Source of the DNA: Gracilimonas sp965227785
GTDB taxonomy: Bacteria > Bacteroidota > Rhodothermia > Balneolales > Balneolaceae
DNA: 64,000 nt
NCBI RefSeq assembly: GCF_965227785.1
Contig: NZ_OZ245785.1
Span: 744,001-808,000, forward strand
Direction of reading: 5' to 3'
The notes beneath the pieces were generated by a model that worked only from the letters and a program-made list of their open reading frames with translations, made no database searches and was not told the origin of the DNA. Shown here one piece after another: positions 45,703 through 54,964 of the stretch. The stretch's first letter is position 1, and every line of letters starts with the position of its first letter. Both the position numbers and the translations under genes were made by a program.

Positions 45703-47031
45703 ATGAGGGGATCTGTCCATAATCAAAATTTTGCACATAGAATAAAAAGCGCCTCGACCAGGGTATGCGTGATCATATTTTTGTTGTTCGGAGCTGCCTT
45801 CACCCCTGCGGTAGCACAGGTGTCTGAGATGGCATCATCAACCCGAATCTCCCTATTCCTCGACTGTAATTTCTGCGATGAGACCTTCATTCGGCAGGAG
45901 ATGTCTTACCTGGATCACGTCCGTGACCGTGAAGTCGCCGATGTACATGTCATCGTTACCCGGGAAAATACAGGATCGGGCGGCGAGGCACGAACTATTG
46001 ACCTCATCGGGCTTGGTATCTTTGACGGGTTGAATTATTCTACCGTCTTCAATGTACCTGCCAACGCTACGGAAGCCGAAGAGCGGGAAGGGTTTCTCCG
46101 AACCCTCGAAGCAGCACTTGTGCCGTATCTGATGCAGACTCCCTTGCGAGACCAACTGCGTGTGGACATTGCGCCGTCCGAAATATCCACCCAGGGGCAA
46201 ACCCTGACAACGGAAGATCCCTGGAACAACTGGACGATCGAGATCTATGCCGACGGCAGTGCCGACTTCGAGTCCAAGCAGCGCTCATTCGACAGCCGTT
46301 ACGGAGTATACGTCAGCCGCGTGACAGAGGACTGGAAACTTCAGCTCCGGCCCTTCTTCAACTACAACTACGACCAATTTGAACGTGAGGAAGGAACAAT
46401 CACAAGCACGGCCCGACGCGACGGTTTTACCAGCTATGCCATTCGGAGCATCTCGCCCCACTGGTCTGCCGGTGCCTACGGAGACGTTCTCACCTCCACC
46501 TATTCTAATGTAGACTGGCGCTACCGTTTGATGGGAGCCGTGGAATGGAGCCTCTACCCTTACCGCGAGGCGAACAGACGACAGCTGACGGTGGCTTATC
46601 GCCTGGGTGGCTCTCACATCACCTATCGAGACTCGACGATCTACAACGAAATCGAAGAAGTACTTCCACAGCATCTACTCAACGCTGGGTACGAAGTGAT
46701 CCAGCCATGGGGTGGGGTCGAAATAGGCGTAAATGCCTCACAGTACCTGCATGACCTTTCGCGCCACAGTCTTCAATTTGATGCGGAGTTCGAAATTCGT
46801 ATCACAAGAGGGCTTTCCATTGAGGTTGGCGGATTTCTCGAACTCATCCACGACCAAATCAACCTCCCGAAGGGTAACGCTGACCTCGAGGATGTGCTCC
46901 TGCGGCGCAGGCAACTCGAAACCAATTACGAAGCGGGCATTAGCTTTGGCTTGCGCTACCGCTTCGGCTCGCTTCTCAACAACGTCGTCAACCCGCGATT
47001 TGGAGGCATCGGCAACCGGGACAGTTTCTAA
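45703..47031 (+). CDS. outer-membrane protein of an uncharacterised family (GC-rich cassette gene)
   Basis: 442 residues from the ATG at 45703 (a TTG at 45694 is less likely). Signal peptide (ending VAQ), then a conserved-looking N-terminal module with FLDCNFCDETFIRQEM, YLDHVRDREVADVHVIVT and TIDLIGLGIFDG, which I recognise from uncharacterised proteins in Bacteroidetes and related phyla. The rest (about 170-442) is beta-strand-rich and probably a barrel. The gene is GC-rich: 36/60 at 46141-46200 versus 20/60 in the next gene at 47401-47460, which suggests separate origins. Function unknown. Confidence 0.72.
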   Translation: MRGSVHNQNFAHRIKSASTRVCVIIFLLFGAAFTPAVAQVSEMASSTRISLFLDCNFCDETFIRQEMSYLDHVRDREVADVHVIVTRENTGSGGEARTIDLIGLGIFDGLNYSTVFNVPANATEAEEREGFLRTLEAALVPYLMQTPLRDQLRVDIAPSEISTQGQTLTTEDPWNNWTIEIYADGSADFESKQRSFDSRYGVYVSRVTEDWKLQLRPFFNYNYDQFEREEGTITSTARRDGFTSYAIRSISPHWSAGAYGDVLTSTYSNVDWRYRLMGAVEWSLYPYREANRRQLTVAYRLGGSHITYRDSTIYNEIEEVLPQHLLNAGYEVIQPWGGVEIGVNASQYLHDLSRHSLQFDAEFEIRITRGLSIEVGGFLELIHDQINLPKGNADLEDVLLRRRQLETNYEAGISFGLRYRFGSLLNNVVNPRFGGIGNRDSF

Positions 47032-47131
47032 CCCACGGACGGAGTTTCTGTCTCCAGAGTTGCTTGTTTTAACATTTTCCCCGTTCATTAACTCATAATC
47101 TCCGCGCCCGTTATACTTAAGGGTCGTTAGT
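47027..47131 (+). mobile_element. attC-like site (site 3), partly degraded
   Basis: R''-like TCTAAC (47027-47032) includes the TAA stop of the preceding gene and pairs with R'-like GTTAGT (47126-47131). An internal CGGAG/CTCCG pair (47038-47042 with 47100-47104) is visible. The core 47060-47098 repeats that of site 2 at 33/39 bases. Length 105 bp. Pairing is weaker than at site 1. Confidence 0.5.
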
Positions 47132-47160
47132 AATACTTCAAGCCATATAGTAAAACTCCT

Positions 47161-48078
47161 ATGAGAATTGTAACTCTTACTTTGCTGCTTTTAATCTCTT
47201 CCAATCACTTAAATGGTCAATCAATAATGAAAGGTCTTGATAGTCTCGATAATGGAGCAATTGTTCAGATCACTCGTGATAGCCACGACAGTTGGGTTGA
47301 CTGGGCAAATGATGACAAATCAATATTCTTTATTTCACCCAAATCTGGTAATAACAACTTATATCAAATACAACTTGATGAGATTGAACTAACCGAATTA
47401 AGACCTGATATTTTTGCAGCCTCATATTTAATCGATTCTTTATCTAATTCCTCGATCACTCAGCTTACATTTGAGGATGAAATAATTGTGGAAAGTCCAC
47501 TTTCAATTCCAAAAACAAATTCTGTTGCCTTCATAACCTATAGATGTGAGCCTTATCCGTGTGAAGGGTTTAACATCAAAATTTTGGACTTAACCAGCAA
47601 TGAAGTTGAGACTGTTATGGAGGAAAGTTCATCAATTTTTTTCTATGACTTTATTGGTGATGAAAAATTGATCTATGTCACTGAAAAATCGGATTCTACA
47701 ATAATGGAGTTAGATCTGTCAACTGGTATGAAAACATCTTTTGCTTCAGTTGGTAATTCTATTTCAGGCATGAATGTCGTGGATGACACAATTATTATTG
47801 GTTCTGAAAATGGTGTTTACTCAGTTAATATAGAATCAAAAGAATCTGAGATTATTTACTCCGATCAATTATTTGGTAGCAAGATTACTAAAGTAGCAAA
47901 CTATCTTATTGGGATTTTACCCGGTCCTGCCTCAGGTATGGTCAATTTGGAAACAAATCAAACAACAAAGTTTATCGATTCATACGATTATCAACCATCA
48001 GTTTCTAATAACAATCAATTTGTTGCTGTAATTAGTGAGGGTGCTATGGGTATTCTGATAAAAAAGCTTGAATTATAA
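47161..48078 (+). CDS. secreted TolB-like beta-propeller protein (cassette gene)
   Basis: 305 residues with a signal peptide (ending LNGQ). Propeller-like blades recur: DSWVDWANDDKSIFFIS, TNSVAFITYRC, DEKLIYVTE, DTIIIGSENGVYSV, NNNQFVAVIS. No catalytic motif. AT-rich (20/60 G+C at 47401-47460), contrasting with its upstream neighbour. Starts 29 bases after attC-like site 3. Unknown function; distant similarity in fold, not in detail, to the lipoprotein at 27442. Confidence 0.7.
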   Translation: MRIVTLTLLLLISSNHLNGQSIMKGLDSLDNGAIVQITRDSHDSWVDWANDDKSIFFISPKSGNNNLYQIQLDEIELTELRPDIFAASYLIDSLSNSSITQLTFEDEIIVESPLSIPKTNSVAFITYRCEPYPCEGFNIKILDLTSNEVETVMEESSSIFFYDFIGDEKLIYVTEKSDSTIMELDLSTGMKTSFASVGNSISGMNVVDDTIIIGSENGVYSVNIESKESEIIYSDQLFGSKITKVANYLIGILPGPASGMVNLETNQTTKFIDSYDYQPSVSNNNQFVAVISEGAMGILIKKLEL

Positions 48079-48241
48079 ACGTTTCACCCCTCATTAGACC
48101 CATTACAAACAAAGCCTTCTAAATCGAACATGGAAGGGAGCCGGCCGAACTTGTTTGATTGAAACTAATTTTGCTATTTCTTCGAATCACACTCAGTTCC
48201 ATTTTACCTCCGTACACTTAACAACCTGACGAGTATTTCGA

Positions 48242-48628
48242 ATGGATAACGCAAGAATAGTAGGCAGTGCACCCATATTACTGGTTAAAGATGTTGAGAA
48301 ATCAGCAAATTATTATCGCGATAAAGTTGGCTTCAGCTATGAGCGGTTTTGGGGTGAACCTCCTGGTTTCTGCATTCTTTATCGGGATGGATTCAATCTA
48401 ATGCTCAGCAGGGTTGAAGATGAACGTCATATAATTCCCCATTACAAAGTGGTCCATAACATGTGGAATGTTTATTTCTGGGTAGATGACGCTAAAAAAA
48501 TCTATGATGAACTGGTGGCAGCGGGTGCAAAAATTGATTATCACCTCGGGGAAAAAGACTATGGCTGCCTGGAGTTCGGGATTCAGGATTTAGATGGTTA
48601 TGACATCGCTTTTGGCCAGGAACTTTAA
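48242..48628 (+). CDS. VOC-family glyoxalase/bleomycin-resistance-like protein (cassette gene)
   Basis: 128 residues, VOC fold: GSAPILLVKDVEKSANYYRDKVGF, then FCILYRDGFNLMLSR, WNVYFWVDDAKKIYDELVAAGA and the closing DLDGYDIAFGQEL. The typical first metal-ligand His is replaced (APILL), so metal binding and glyoxalase activity are uncertain; binding of an antibiotic or other small molecule is possible. VOC proteins are frequent gene-cassette cargo. A TAACAAA sequence follows ten bases after the stop but has no right arm, so any attC there is truncated. Confidence 0.82.
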   Translation: MDNARIVGSAPILLVKDVEKSANYYRDKVGFSYERFWGEPPGFCILYRDGFNLMLSRVEDERHIIPHYKVVHNMWNVYFWVDDAKKIYDELVAAGAKIDYHLGEKDYGCLEFGIQDLDGYDIAFGQEL

Positions 48629-48669
48629 AAACGAGCTAACAAATATTCATCCCTAAAAAGGTATTACGC

Positions 48670-49965
48670 TTACTTCAGCCCCACTCTTTCAAAAATTACA
48701 TCCACATTGCGGGTATGATGATTCAGGTCGAATGCATCATCTATCTCTTCCTGTGTTAATGCTTCCGTAATGGTATCATCGGCTTCCACGATAGGCTTAA
48801 ACAGAATTTGTTCTTCCCAGGATTTCATAGCCAGCGGTTGAACGGTATCATAAGCTTTTTCTCTCGGCATCCCCTTATCGATAAGCTTATGCAGCAGGCG
48901 CTGAGAGAATACTAGTCCCTGGGTCTTCCAGATGTTAGACTCCATGTTCTCCTCAAAAACTACCAGGTTTTCAATGACTCCCGCAAATCGGTTCAGCATA
49001 TAATCGAGTAAGGTGGTGGCATCGGGTAGAATAATACGCTCAGCTGAGGAGTGAGAGATATCCCGTTCGTGCCACAACGGAATATTTTCGTAAGCGGTAA
49101 CCATATATCCACGAAGCACCCGTGCACAACCCGAGATATTCTCTGAGCTCACCGGGTTTCGCTTATGCGGCATCGAAGATGACCCCTTCTGCCCTTTCCG
49201 AAAGGCTTCTTCGGCTTCCCTCAGTTCGCTTCGCTGCAAGTGACGAACTTCCACCGCCATTTTTTCCATGGTAGAGCCAATCAGCGCCAGTGTAGACAGG
49301 TAATACGCATGACGGTCGCGCTGCAGGGTTTGGGTTGAAATCGGTGCCGGCTGCAGGCCTAATTTTTCACAGGTGTATTCTTCAACTTCGGGGGGTATGT
49401 TGGCAAAAGTTCCTACTGAACCGGACAGTTTGCCGAACTCAACGTCAGCGGCAGCTTTCTTAAATCGCTCCAGGTTCCGCTCCATTTCGGCATACCACAG
49501 AGCACATTTGAGTCCGAAGGTGGTCGGTTCGGCATGGATGCCGTGGGTGCGCCCCATCATCACCGTATATTTGTGCTTCTTCGCTTTTTCGGCCAGTACA
49601 TTTACAATTCGTTCAAGACCTTCCAGCAGAATAACGTTGGCTTTCTTCAAGCGAACTCCCCAGGCGGTATCCACTACATCGGTGGATGTCAGTCCGTAAT
49701 GCACCCATTTTTTTTCATCTCCAAGGGTTTCGGAGACCGACCGGGTAAAGGCAACTACATCGTGGCGGGTTTTGGCTTCGATTTCTTTGATGCGGGCTAC
49801 ATCAAAAGATGCATTTTCGTACAGCTTATCCACGTCTTCCATGGGTATTTTACCCAGCTTGGCCCATGCCCAACAGGCCGCAAGTTCAACCTCCAGCCAG
49901 GCCTGAAATTGTTGTTCATCGGTCCATAGGTCAGACATTTCCTTGCGGGAATAGCGAGCGATCAT
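48670..49965 (-). CDS. purB: adenylosuccinate lyase
   Basis: 431 residues, fumarase/aspartase superfamily. The three conserved regions are visible: VKHDVVAF-type (TRHDVVAF, near residue 65), TSTDVVDTAWG (near residue 92) and the signature GSSSMPHKRNPVSSEN (near residue 262). It cleaves SAICAR and adenylosuccinate, releasing fumarate, in purine synthesis. Core chromosomal gene marking the right-hand edge of the cassette region, convergent with the VOC gene. Confidence 0.96.
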   Translation of the reverse strand: MIARYSRKEMSDLWTDEQQFQAWLEVELAACWAWAKLGKIPMEDVDKLYENASFDVARIKEIEAKTRHDVVAFTRSVSETLGDEKKWVHYGLTSTDVVDTAWGVRLKKANVILLEGLERIVNVLAEKAKKHKYTVMMGRTHGIHAEPTTFGLKCALWYAEMERNLERFKKAAADVEFGKLSGSVGTFANIPPEVEEYTCEKLGLQPAPISTQTLQRDRHAYYLSTLALIGSTMEKMAVEVRHLQRSELREAEEAFRKGQKGSSSMPHKRNPVSSENISGCARVLRGYMVTAYENIPLWHERDISHSSAERIILPDATTLLDYMLNRFAGVIENLVVFEENMESNIWKTQGLVFSQRLLHKLIDKGMPREKAYDTVQPLAMKSWEEQILFKPIVEADDTITEALTQEEIDDAFDLNHHTRNVDVIFERVGLK

Positions 49966-50060
49966 GCGAAAGTTTTTTTGGAATGAAAGTTACCCGCCAA
50001 AGATACTGCTTTTCTTTTTCAGGTATCAAAAAGGATTCGGGTAAAATCCTCTAAAACTTT

Positions 50061-51560
50061 TTACTGAACCGGAATTTTGAGGATCGTCCCCTGCTCAACG
50101 GTTTCATCCAGTTCCACCTGATTGATGATCGCCACATCCAGCGGCTGGATATCCATTGGGAGGTTGGCCGGTAAGAACTCAGCAAAAGAAGCCGTTCGGG
50201 TTGTAGGCTTTAATTCAATTCTGACGGGGTCGATTCCTAAGATGGAAGCATCATTTAGCTCCCTGAAGCCGGCCGGTATAGCTGCGAATTCTCCTTCATA
50301 AATGGGAAAGTCTGAAGCTGAGGTATAACTCAGGAAGTTGTAAATATTCCCCTGAAACTCTATAGCTGTAATCTGGATCCTCAGTTCCGTACTGTCCTGA
50401 GCTAGCGCTGTTGCATAAGCCTGGTATCCGTCTAAGCCATTTTCGGTGTATACATATTGATCGACTGTAGTAACCCCTTCTCTGTTCAGGAATGAGTTTA
50501 CTGACGCTTCGGCTGAATTACTTTCGGTATCTATCGTGAATTGCGTAATGGCTGTTTGCTCTTCATTCACCAGAACCACGGAAGCCGGCTGATTATATAC
50601 TTGCAATCCGGCCGGAACAGGAAACTGAAACTTAAGATCCGGGTGATAAAAAGTTCCGTTTCTCTCAAAACCATGACGCGGATTATTCCCAAACACAATA
50701 CCTTCAATCATGTTCAAAAACTCTTCATCATCCAATATAGTTTGTTCATAACCCCTTTCTTCCCATTTCTGAGCTAATTCAGGAATAGTTTTCTCCCGCT
50801 CACCGGGGTCGGGGTGACTGGAAAGCAACGTTGGAACTCCGCCACCATGACTTTCCGAAATCCGTTCCAGAGAATTAAAAAATTCAGCTCCTTCAGCTGC
50901 TTGGTAATTCTTCATTGCTGAGTATTCCACCCCCAAAGCATCCGATTCGCGCTCATCATCTCTTCCGTACTTCAAAAACATGAGCTGTGCAGTTTGGCTG
51001 CTTAACTGAAGTATACTTCCACCGTCAAAGCCAAGCGACTGCCCCAAAACAGCCCCACCTAACACAGCAATTTGCCCGATTTGCTGCTCAACGGCCCGCT
51101 GGGATGCATGCCGGGCAGCTACGTGGCCAATCTCATGCCCTAAAACCACGGCAAGTTGAGCCTCATTATTCAGGTGAGCCAGAAGTCCGCGGGTCACGTA
51201 AATATATCCGCCGGGCAAAGCGAAAGCGTTCACTACAGGGCTGTCGAGTACACGAAAGGTGAATTCCGTTTCCTGAAATTTCTTTGGAGTGTCTTCCCTT
51301 CTCAGGTGACTCACTTCCAGCAAAGATTGACCCAGGTCAGATACATAATTGGATAGCTCTTCGTTTTGATAGAGACCATATTGGGCCACTATTTCTTTAT
51401 CTGCATTGGCCCCGATTTTCTCTTCCTCTTCCCAGCTGTAACCAAAGGCTCGTTTATTTCCCGAAACAGGGTTTTGTTCCAGGGTTACACATCCGCTTCC
51501 AAGTACAGCGAAGGACAACAGCAGCGTGATGATAAAAGATCTTGTTTTCATGAATTTCAT
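50061..51560 (-). CDS. M48-family metalloprotease lipoprotein
   Basis: 499 residues. Lipobox LGSGC with Cys24. The M48 domain has the zinc motif HEIGH (His142, Glu143, His146) and the third ligand in ERESDALGVEY. A downstream domain of about 200 residues ends in a LysM-like stretch (PLDVAIINQVELDETVEQG). Similar BepA/LoiP-type periplasmic proteases help assemble or clear outer-membrane proteins. Same direction as murB upstream (66 bp gap). Confidence 0.9.
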   Translation of the reverse strand: MKFMKTRSFIITLLLSFAVLGSGCVTLEQNPVSGNKRAFGYSWEEEEKIGANADKEIVAQYGLYQNEELSNYVSDLGQSLLEVSHLRREDTPKKFQETEFTFRVLDSPVVNAFALPGGYIYVTRGLLAHLNNEAQLAVVLGHEIGHVAARHASQRAVEQQIGQIAVLGGAVLGQSLGFDGGSILQLSSQTAQLMFLKYGRDDERESDALGVEYSAMKNYQAAEGAEFFNSLERISESHGGGVPTLLSSHPDPGEREKTIPELAQKWEERGYEQTILDDEEFLNMIEGIVFGNNPRHGFERNGTFYHPDLKFQFPVPAGLQVYNQPASVVLVNEEQTAITQFTIDTESNSAEASVNSFLNREGVTTVDQYVYTENGLDGYQAYATALAQDSTELRIQITAIEFQGNIYNFLSYTSASDFPIYEGEFAAIPAGFRELNDASILGIDPVRIELKPTTRTASFAEFLPANLPMDIQPLDVAIINQVELDETVEQGTILKIPVQ

Positions 51561-51626
51561 AATGATTTAACTCTTTATTTCAATAGATCTAAGTGAAATT
51601 ATGCCACAATGTTTCCCTGATGCTGA

Positions 51627-52655
51627 TCAGGAAACAATATTAACTTCCGGTGTCAGTGAAACACCAAAGCGTTCTTTAACTGAAACCTGAATTCTCTGTG
51701 CCAGATTCCATATTTCTTCTCCGGTCGCATTCCCGTAATTCACTATCACCAATGCCTGCATTTTATGAACACCGGCATCACCGAAACGTTTCCCCTTCCA
51801 GCCACACTGATCGATCAGCCAGGCCGCCGGTACTTTTATCTTATCACCGGCTGGATATGAAGGTATATCCGGGTATGTAGATTGCAGCTCGTCAAATTGC
51901 TCCTTGCTGATCACCGGGTTTTTGAAAAAGCTTCCTGTGTTTCCTATCTCAGCCGGATCGGGCAGCTTACTTTGGCGGATCTCGATAACCGCCTTGCTAA
52001 TGTCTTTTATGGATGGGTTCCTGATTCCTTTCTCTTCCAGTTTATCAGAAAGTGCCCGGTAGGAAGTATTGACTTTCGGTGATTTTTGGAGCTTCAGTTT
52101 CACACCTGTTATCACAAAAAGCCCCTTCAATTCATTCTTAAAAATGCTGTCGCGATAGCCAAACCTGCATTCTTCTTTGTTGAATGATTTCAGCTCTCCG
52201 GTTTTTACTTCAACGGCTTCCAGGGATTCAAACACTTCCTCCAGTTCTACTCCATAGGCTCCTATATTTTGTATGGGAGCCGCCCCAACCGAACCGGGTA
52301 TCAGTGATAAGTTCTCGATACCGCCCCAGCCTTTTTCAACAGAGTGTAACACCAGATTATGCCAATTTTCCCCGGCTCCCACATTCAGGGTTATATCCTC
52401 TCCATCCTCCTGATCAATGGAAATACCTTTGATGTCCATATGGATTACCAGCCCGTCATAATCCCTGATAAATAATACGTTACTTCCGCCCCCCATCATA
52501 AAATTCGGAGTATCTTGAAAGCGGGAATCGGCCAGAAGACTTTGCAATGCTTCTATGGATTGGACCGAGCAGAAATAACGGGCTTTTGCCGCTATGCCCA
52601 TCGTGTTGTAATCGGAAAGGTTAAAATTTTCCTGAATGGAAAATGACTGGCTCAT
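51627..52655 (-). CDS. murB: UDP-N-acetylenolpyruvoylglucosamine reductase
   Basis: 342 residues, FAD-dependent. Features: FNLSDYNTMGIAAKA at the N-terminus, MGGGSNVL (FAD), LSLIPGSVGAAPIQNIGAYG, YRDSIFKN, NTGSFFKNP with the catalytic serine, and the C-terminal PEV. It reduces UDP-GlcNAc-enolpyruvate to UDP-MurNAc in peptidoglycan synthesis. Length fits the type I enzyme. It starts two bases after the CorC-like gene ends, implying one operon. Confidence 0.94.
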   Translation of the reverse strand: MSQSFSIQENFNLSDYNTMGIAAKARYFCSVQSIEALQSLLADSRFQDTPNFMMGGGSNVLFIRDYDGLVIHMDIKGISIDQEDGEDITLNVGAGENWHNLVLHSVEKGWGGIENLSLIPGSVGAAPIQNIGAYGVELEEVFESLEAVEVKTGELKSFNKEECRFGYRDSIFKNELKGLFVITGVKLKLQKSPKVNTSYRALSDKLEEKGIRNPSIKDISKAVIEIRQSKLPDPAEIGNTGSFFKNPVISKEQFDELQSTYPDIPSYPAGDKIKVPAAWLIDQCGWKGKRFGDAGVHKMQALVIVNYGNATGEEIWNLAQRIQVSVKERFGVSLTPEVNIVS

Positions 52656-52657
52656 AA

Positions 52658-54049
52658 CTACGATTCGGCAGGTGTTTGAACTTCTTTAGGGCTTTCTACT
52701 TTCACTCTTACCTTTTTGATCCGGTTATTTTTAACAGAGTGTACCGTGAGCTCAAGGTTTTTGTATGTGAGGCGCTCTCCCACCACCGGCAGGCTTTCGG
52801 TGAGATGGTAAATCAACCCGCCTAACGTTTCAAATTCATCCTCATCGGTTGTAACCTCCGACTCCAGGATGTCTTCCATGTCATCCAGATCAATCTTGGC
52901 ATCGAAAATATAGATCCCGCTCTTGAAACGTGTGTACAAGGTCTCTTCATCACCGGAATCGTCGGTTATATCACCCACGATCTCTTCCAGAATATCGTCC
53001 ATGGTTACAATACCTTCAGTACCGCCATACTCATCTACCACGATGGCAATGTGTGTTTTCTCCTGCTGGAAATCCCGTAGCAGATCGTCCAGTTTTTTAG
53101 TGGCGGGGATGAAAAGAGCTTTCCTTGAAACGGTTTTCCAGTTAAGAGATGGTTCTTCTTCATCTGCATTTAAATAAGGAAGTACATCTTTGGCATACAG
53201 TACTCCTACGATGTTATCCAGATCGTTTTCAAATAAAGGCATTCTGGAAAGTCCGTTTTCCCGGATCTTGGTAAGCACATCCTGTAACGACTCATCCAGT
53301 GCTACCGCCACGATGTTTACCCTGGAGGTCATAATTTCGCGTACGGTGATATTTCCGAATCCGATTACGTTCTCAATAATCTCCCGCTCATCTTCTTTGA
53401 TAGACCCTTCCTGTTCGCTTACCTCTGCCATGGTTCGAATGTCTTCCGACGTCATCTTACTGGTCGGTTTGGGAAGATACCGCTCAAGACTGATGGTGCT
53501 GTCTGCAATCAGCTTGGAGAAGGGTTTCAGCAATATGAACAGGCTGTAGATAAATGCACTGTTTGTTCTCGATACTTTAATCGGATTATTTATGGCAATA
53601 ATCTTTGGGGTAATTTCACTTAGAATCAAAATCATGAAGGTCAGAACTATAACCTCAACTGTGTATACAATCACTTCTGAGAGGCCATATGCAGCAACGA
53701 TGTCTCCGGTGATCACAGCCGCTAATACCGAAGCCACAATATTGGCAAAAGTATTACCTATCAAAATCGTTGCCAGCAGGCGCCGGGGTTTATCCAGCAT
53801 CTTTATGATGCGGTCATCAGCTGAGCCCAAAGTTTCGTCTTGCTTCAGGTCTTCCATCCGGTTCGACAATGAAAAAAGAGCTACTTCTGAACCGGAAAAA
53901 ACAGCCGAAAATGCCAGCCCAAGGAATAAAAAGAGGAGCTCAATTCCTAACACCACAGGATCTAAAGCTTGCGCTGTGGCAGCAGCACTTTCACTAAGTG
54001 TGATAAGAGAGTCTTGAACCAAACTGAAAGGATCTTCGATAGTATCCAA
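52658..54049 (-). CDS. CNNM/CorC-HlyC family transporter
   Basis: 463 residues: an N-terminal CNNM domain with about four helices (about 30-200) containing FSGSEVALFSL, a pair of CBS domains (about 220-345) with REIMTSRVNIVAV and DEYGGTEGIVTMDDILEEIVGDI, and a C-terminal CorC/HlyC domain (about 370-450). Members move or sense Mg or Co, and the related GldE is linked to gliding in Bacteroidetes. The start is TTG at 54049, with no better ATG before the first helix. First gene of an apparent operon with murB. Confidence 0.88.
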   Translation of the reverse strand: MDTIEDPFSLVQDSLITLSESAAATAQALDPVVLGIELLFLFLGLAFSAVFSGSEVALFSLSNRMEDLKQDETLGSADDRIIKMLDKPRRLLATILIGNTFANIVASVLAAVITGDIVAAYGLSEVIVYTVEVIVLTFMILILSEITPKIIAINNPIKVSRTNSAFIYSLFILLKPFSKLIADSTISLERYLPKPTSKMTSEDIRTMAEVSEQEGSIKEDEREIIENVIGFGNITVREIMTSRVNIVAVALDESLQDVLTKIRENGLSRMPLFENDLDNIVGVLYAKDVLPYLNADEEEPSLNWKTVSRKALFIPATKKLDDLLRDFQQEKTHIAIVVDEYGGTEGIVTMDDILEEIVGDITDDSGDEETLYTRFKSGIYIFDAKIDLDDMEDILESEVTTDEDEFETLGGLIYHLTESLPVVGERLTYKNLELTVHSVKNNRIKKVRVKVESPKEVQTPAES

Positions 54050-54133
54050 TTACTGTTTATTTATGATTGATTAAATGTAAGAACGCCTTCGCTATCTCCA
54101 AAAATAAAAGATTTTATGCTAACCTGAGCGATA

Positions 54134-54169
54134 AATAAAAAAACGACACGAGAATTCCTCATGTCGTTT
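54134..54169 (-). terminator. rho-independent terminator of ssb
   Basis: Stem AAACGACA/TGTCGTTT (54141-54148 and 54162-54169), extendable inward, with a T run on the minus strand (complement of 54134-54143), 25 bp beyond the ssb stop. Confidence 0.8.
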
Positions 54170-54194
54170 TCAAATTTCAAATCTTGGAGTTGAT

Positions 54195-54680
54195 TTAGAA
54201 TGGAAGATCGTCGTCCATATCATCAAAGTTGCTGTCCAGCTCCACATTACTGCTCATGGGCTTACCGCCACCCTGATTTTGGTTCTGGTTTTGGTTCGGA
54301 CGTTGCTGAGGCTGGTTGCCTCCGGGCTGATTTCCGCCACCTGCATTACCGCGGCTGTCTAACATCACCATTTGCAGAGCTTTGATTTCGGTGGTGTATC
54401 GTTTTTGGCCGTCTTTGTCTTCCCATTGTCGGGTTTGGATCGGGCCTTCAATATAAACTTTAGAGCCTTTGCTTAGATACTGCTGGCAAATTTCAGCTGT
54501 TCTGCCCCATGCCACCACGCGGTGCCATTCTGTGCGTTCCTGGTATTCCCCGTTGCTGTCTTTAAAGCGCTCGCTGGTGGCAATACTTAAGGTTGCCACG
54601 GCTGTGTTCGACTGTGTGTACCGTACTTCCGGGTCCTGACCCAGATTTCCAATTAACATTGCTTTATTAAGTGAACTCAT
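54195..54680 (-). CDS. ssb: single-stranded DNA-binding protein
   Basis: 161 residues from the ATG at 54680 (an upstream in-frame start adds 12 atypical residues). The OB fold is clear: MSSLNKAMLIGNLGQDPEVRY, WHRVVAWGRTAEICQQYL, VYIEGPIQTRQWEDKDG. A Gln/Asn/Gly-rich linker (about 115-145) leads to the acidic tip DDMDDDLPF used to recruit replication and repair partners. Typical length. Confidence 0.96.
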   Translation of the reverse strand: MSSLNKAMLIGNLGQDPEVRYTQSNTAVATLSIATSERFKDSNGEYQERTEWHRVVAWGRTAEICQQYLSKGSKVYIEGPIQTRQWEDKDGQKRYTTEIKALQMVMLDSRGNAGGGNQPGGNQPQQRPNQNQNQNQGGGKPMSSNVELDSNFDDMDDDLPF

Positions 54681-54964
54681 AACGTATCCTGTTCTTTTTT
54701 GCTGTTTTGTTTGCAATGTAAGAGTTAGTTCAGAAGAATTCCTTACAAAAAAATTTTAAAACCATGCTCAATCATTAAGTATTCTCTTAATGATTAAAAT
54801 TATTTCGTGCTCAAAAATTCCCCGATATCCTTGTAAACCATCCAATTGCGGAAACCGGGAACCTTAGCAGAATTTGTCTCTATAAAAATAGTGGCGACTA
54901 TTTTGTAACACTTAACACTTTTCCCTTCTCTTTTAGGTACAGAAGAGACGAAAATTCGGAGCAT

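Noticed and set aside
46285..47098. Overlapping long frames on both strands inside the GC-rich outer-membrane gene
   Set aside because: They are shadows produced by high G+C; only the + frame at 45703-47031 has a signal peptide and sensible strand pattern.
48079..48241. attC site between the propeller gene and the VOC gene
   Set aside because: No pair of CTAAC/GTTAG-type ends with matching arms could be found; it may be decayed beyond recognition by eye.
43377..48669. Phage or genomic island carrying an integrase or transposase
   Set aside because: No integrase, transposase or phage gene is present in the region; the signal is limited to attC-like sites.
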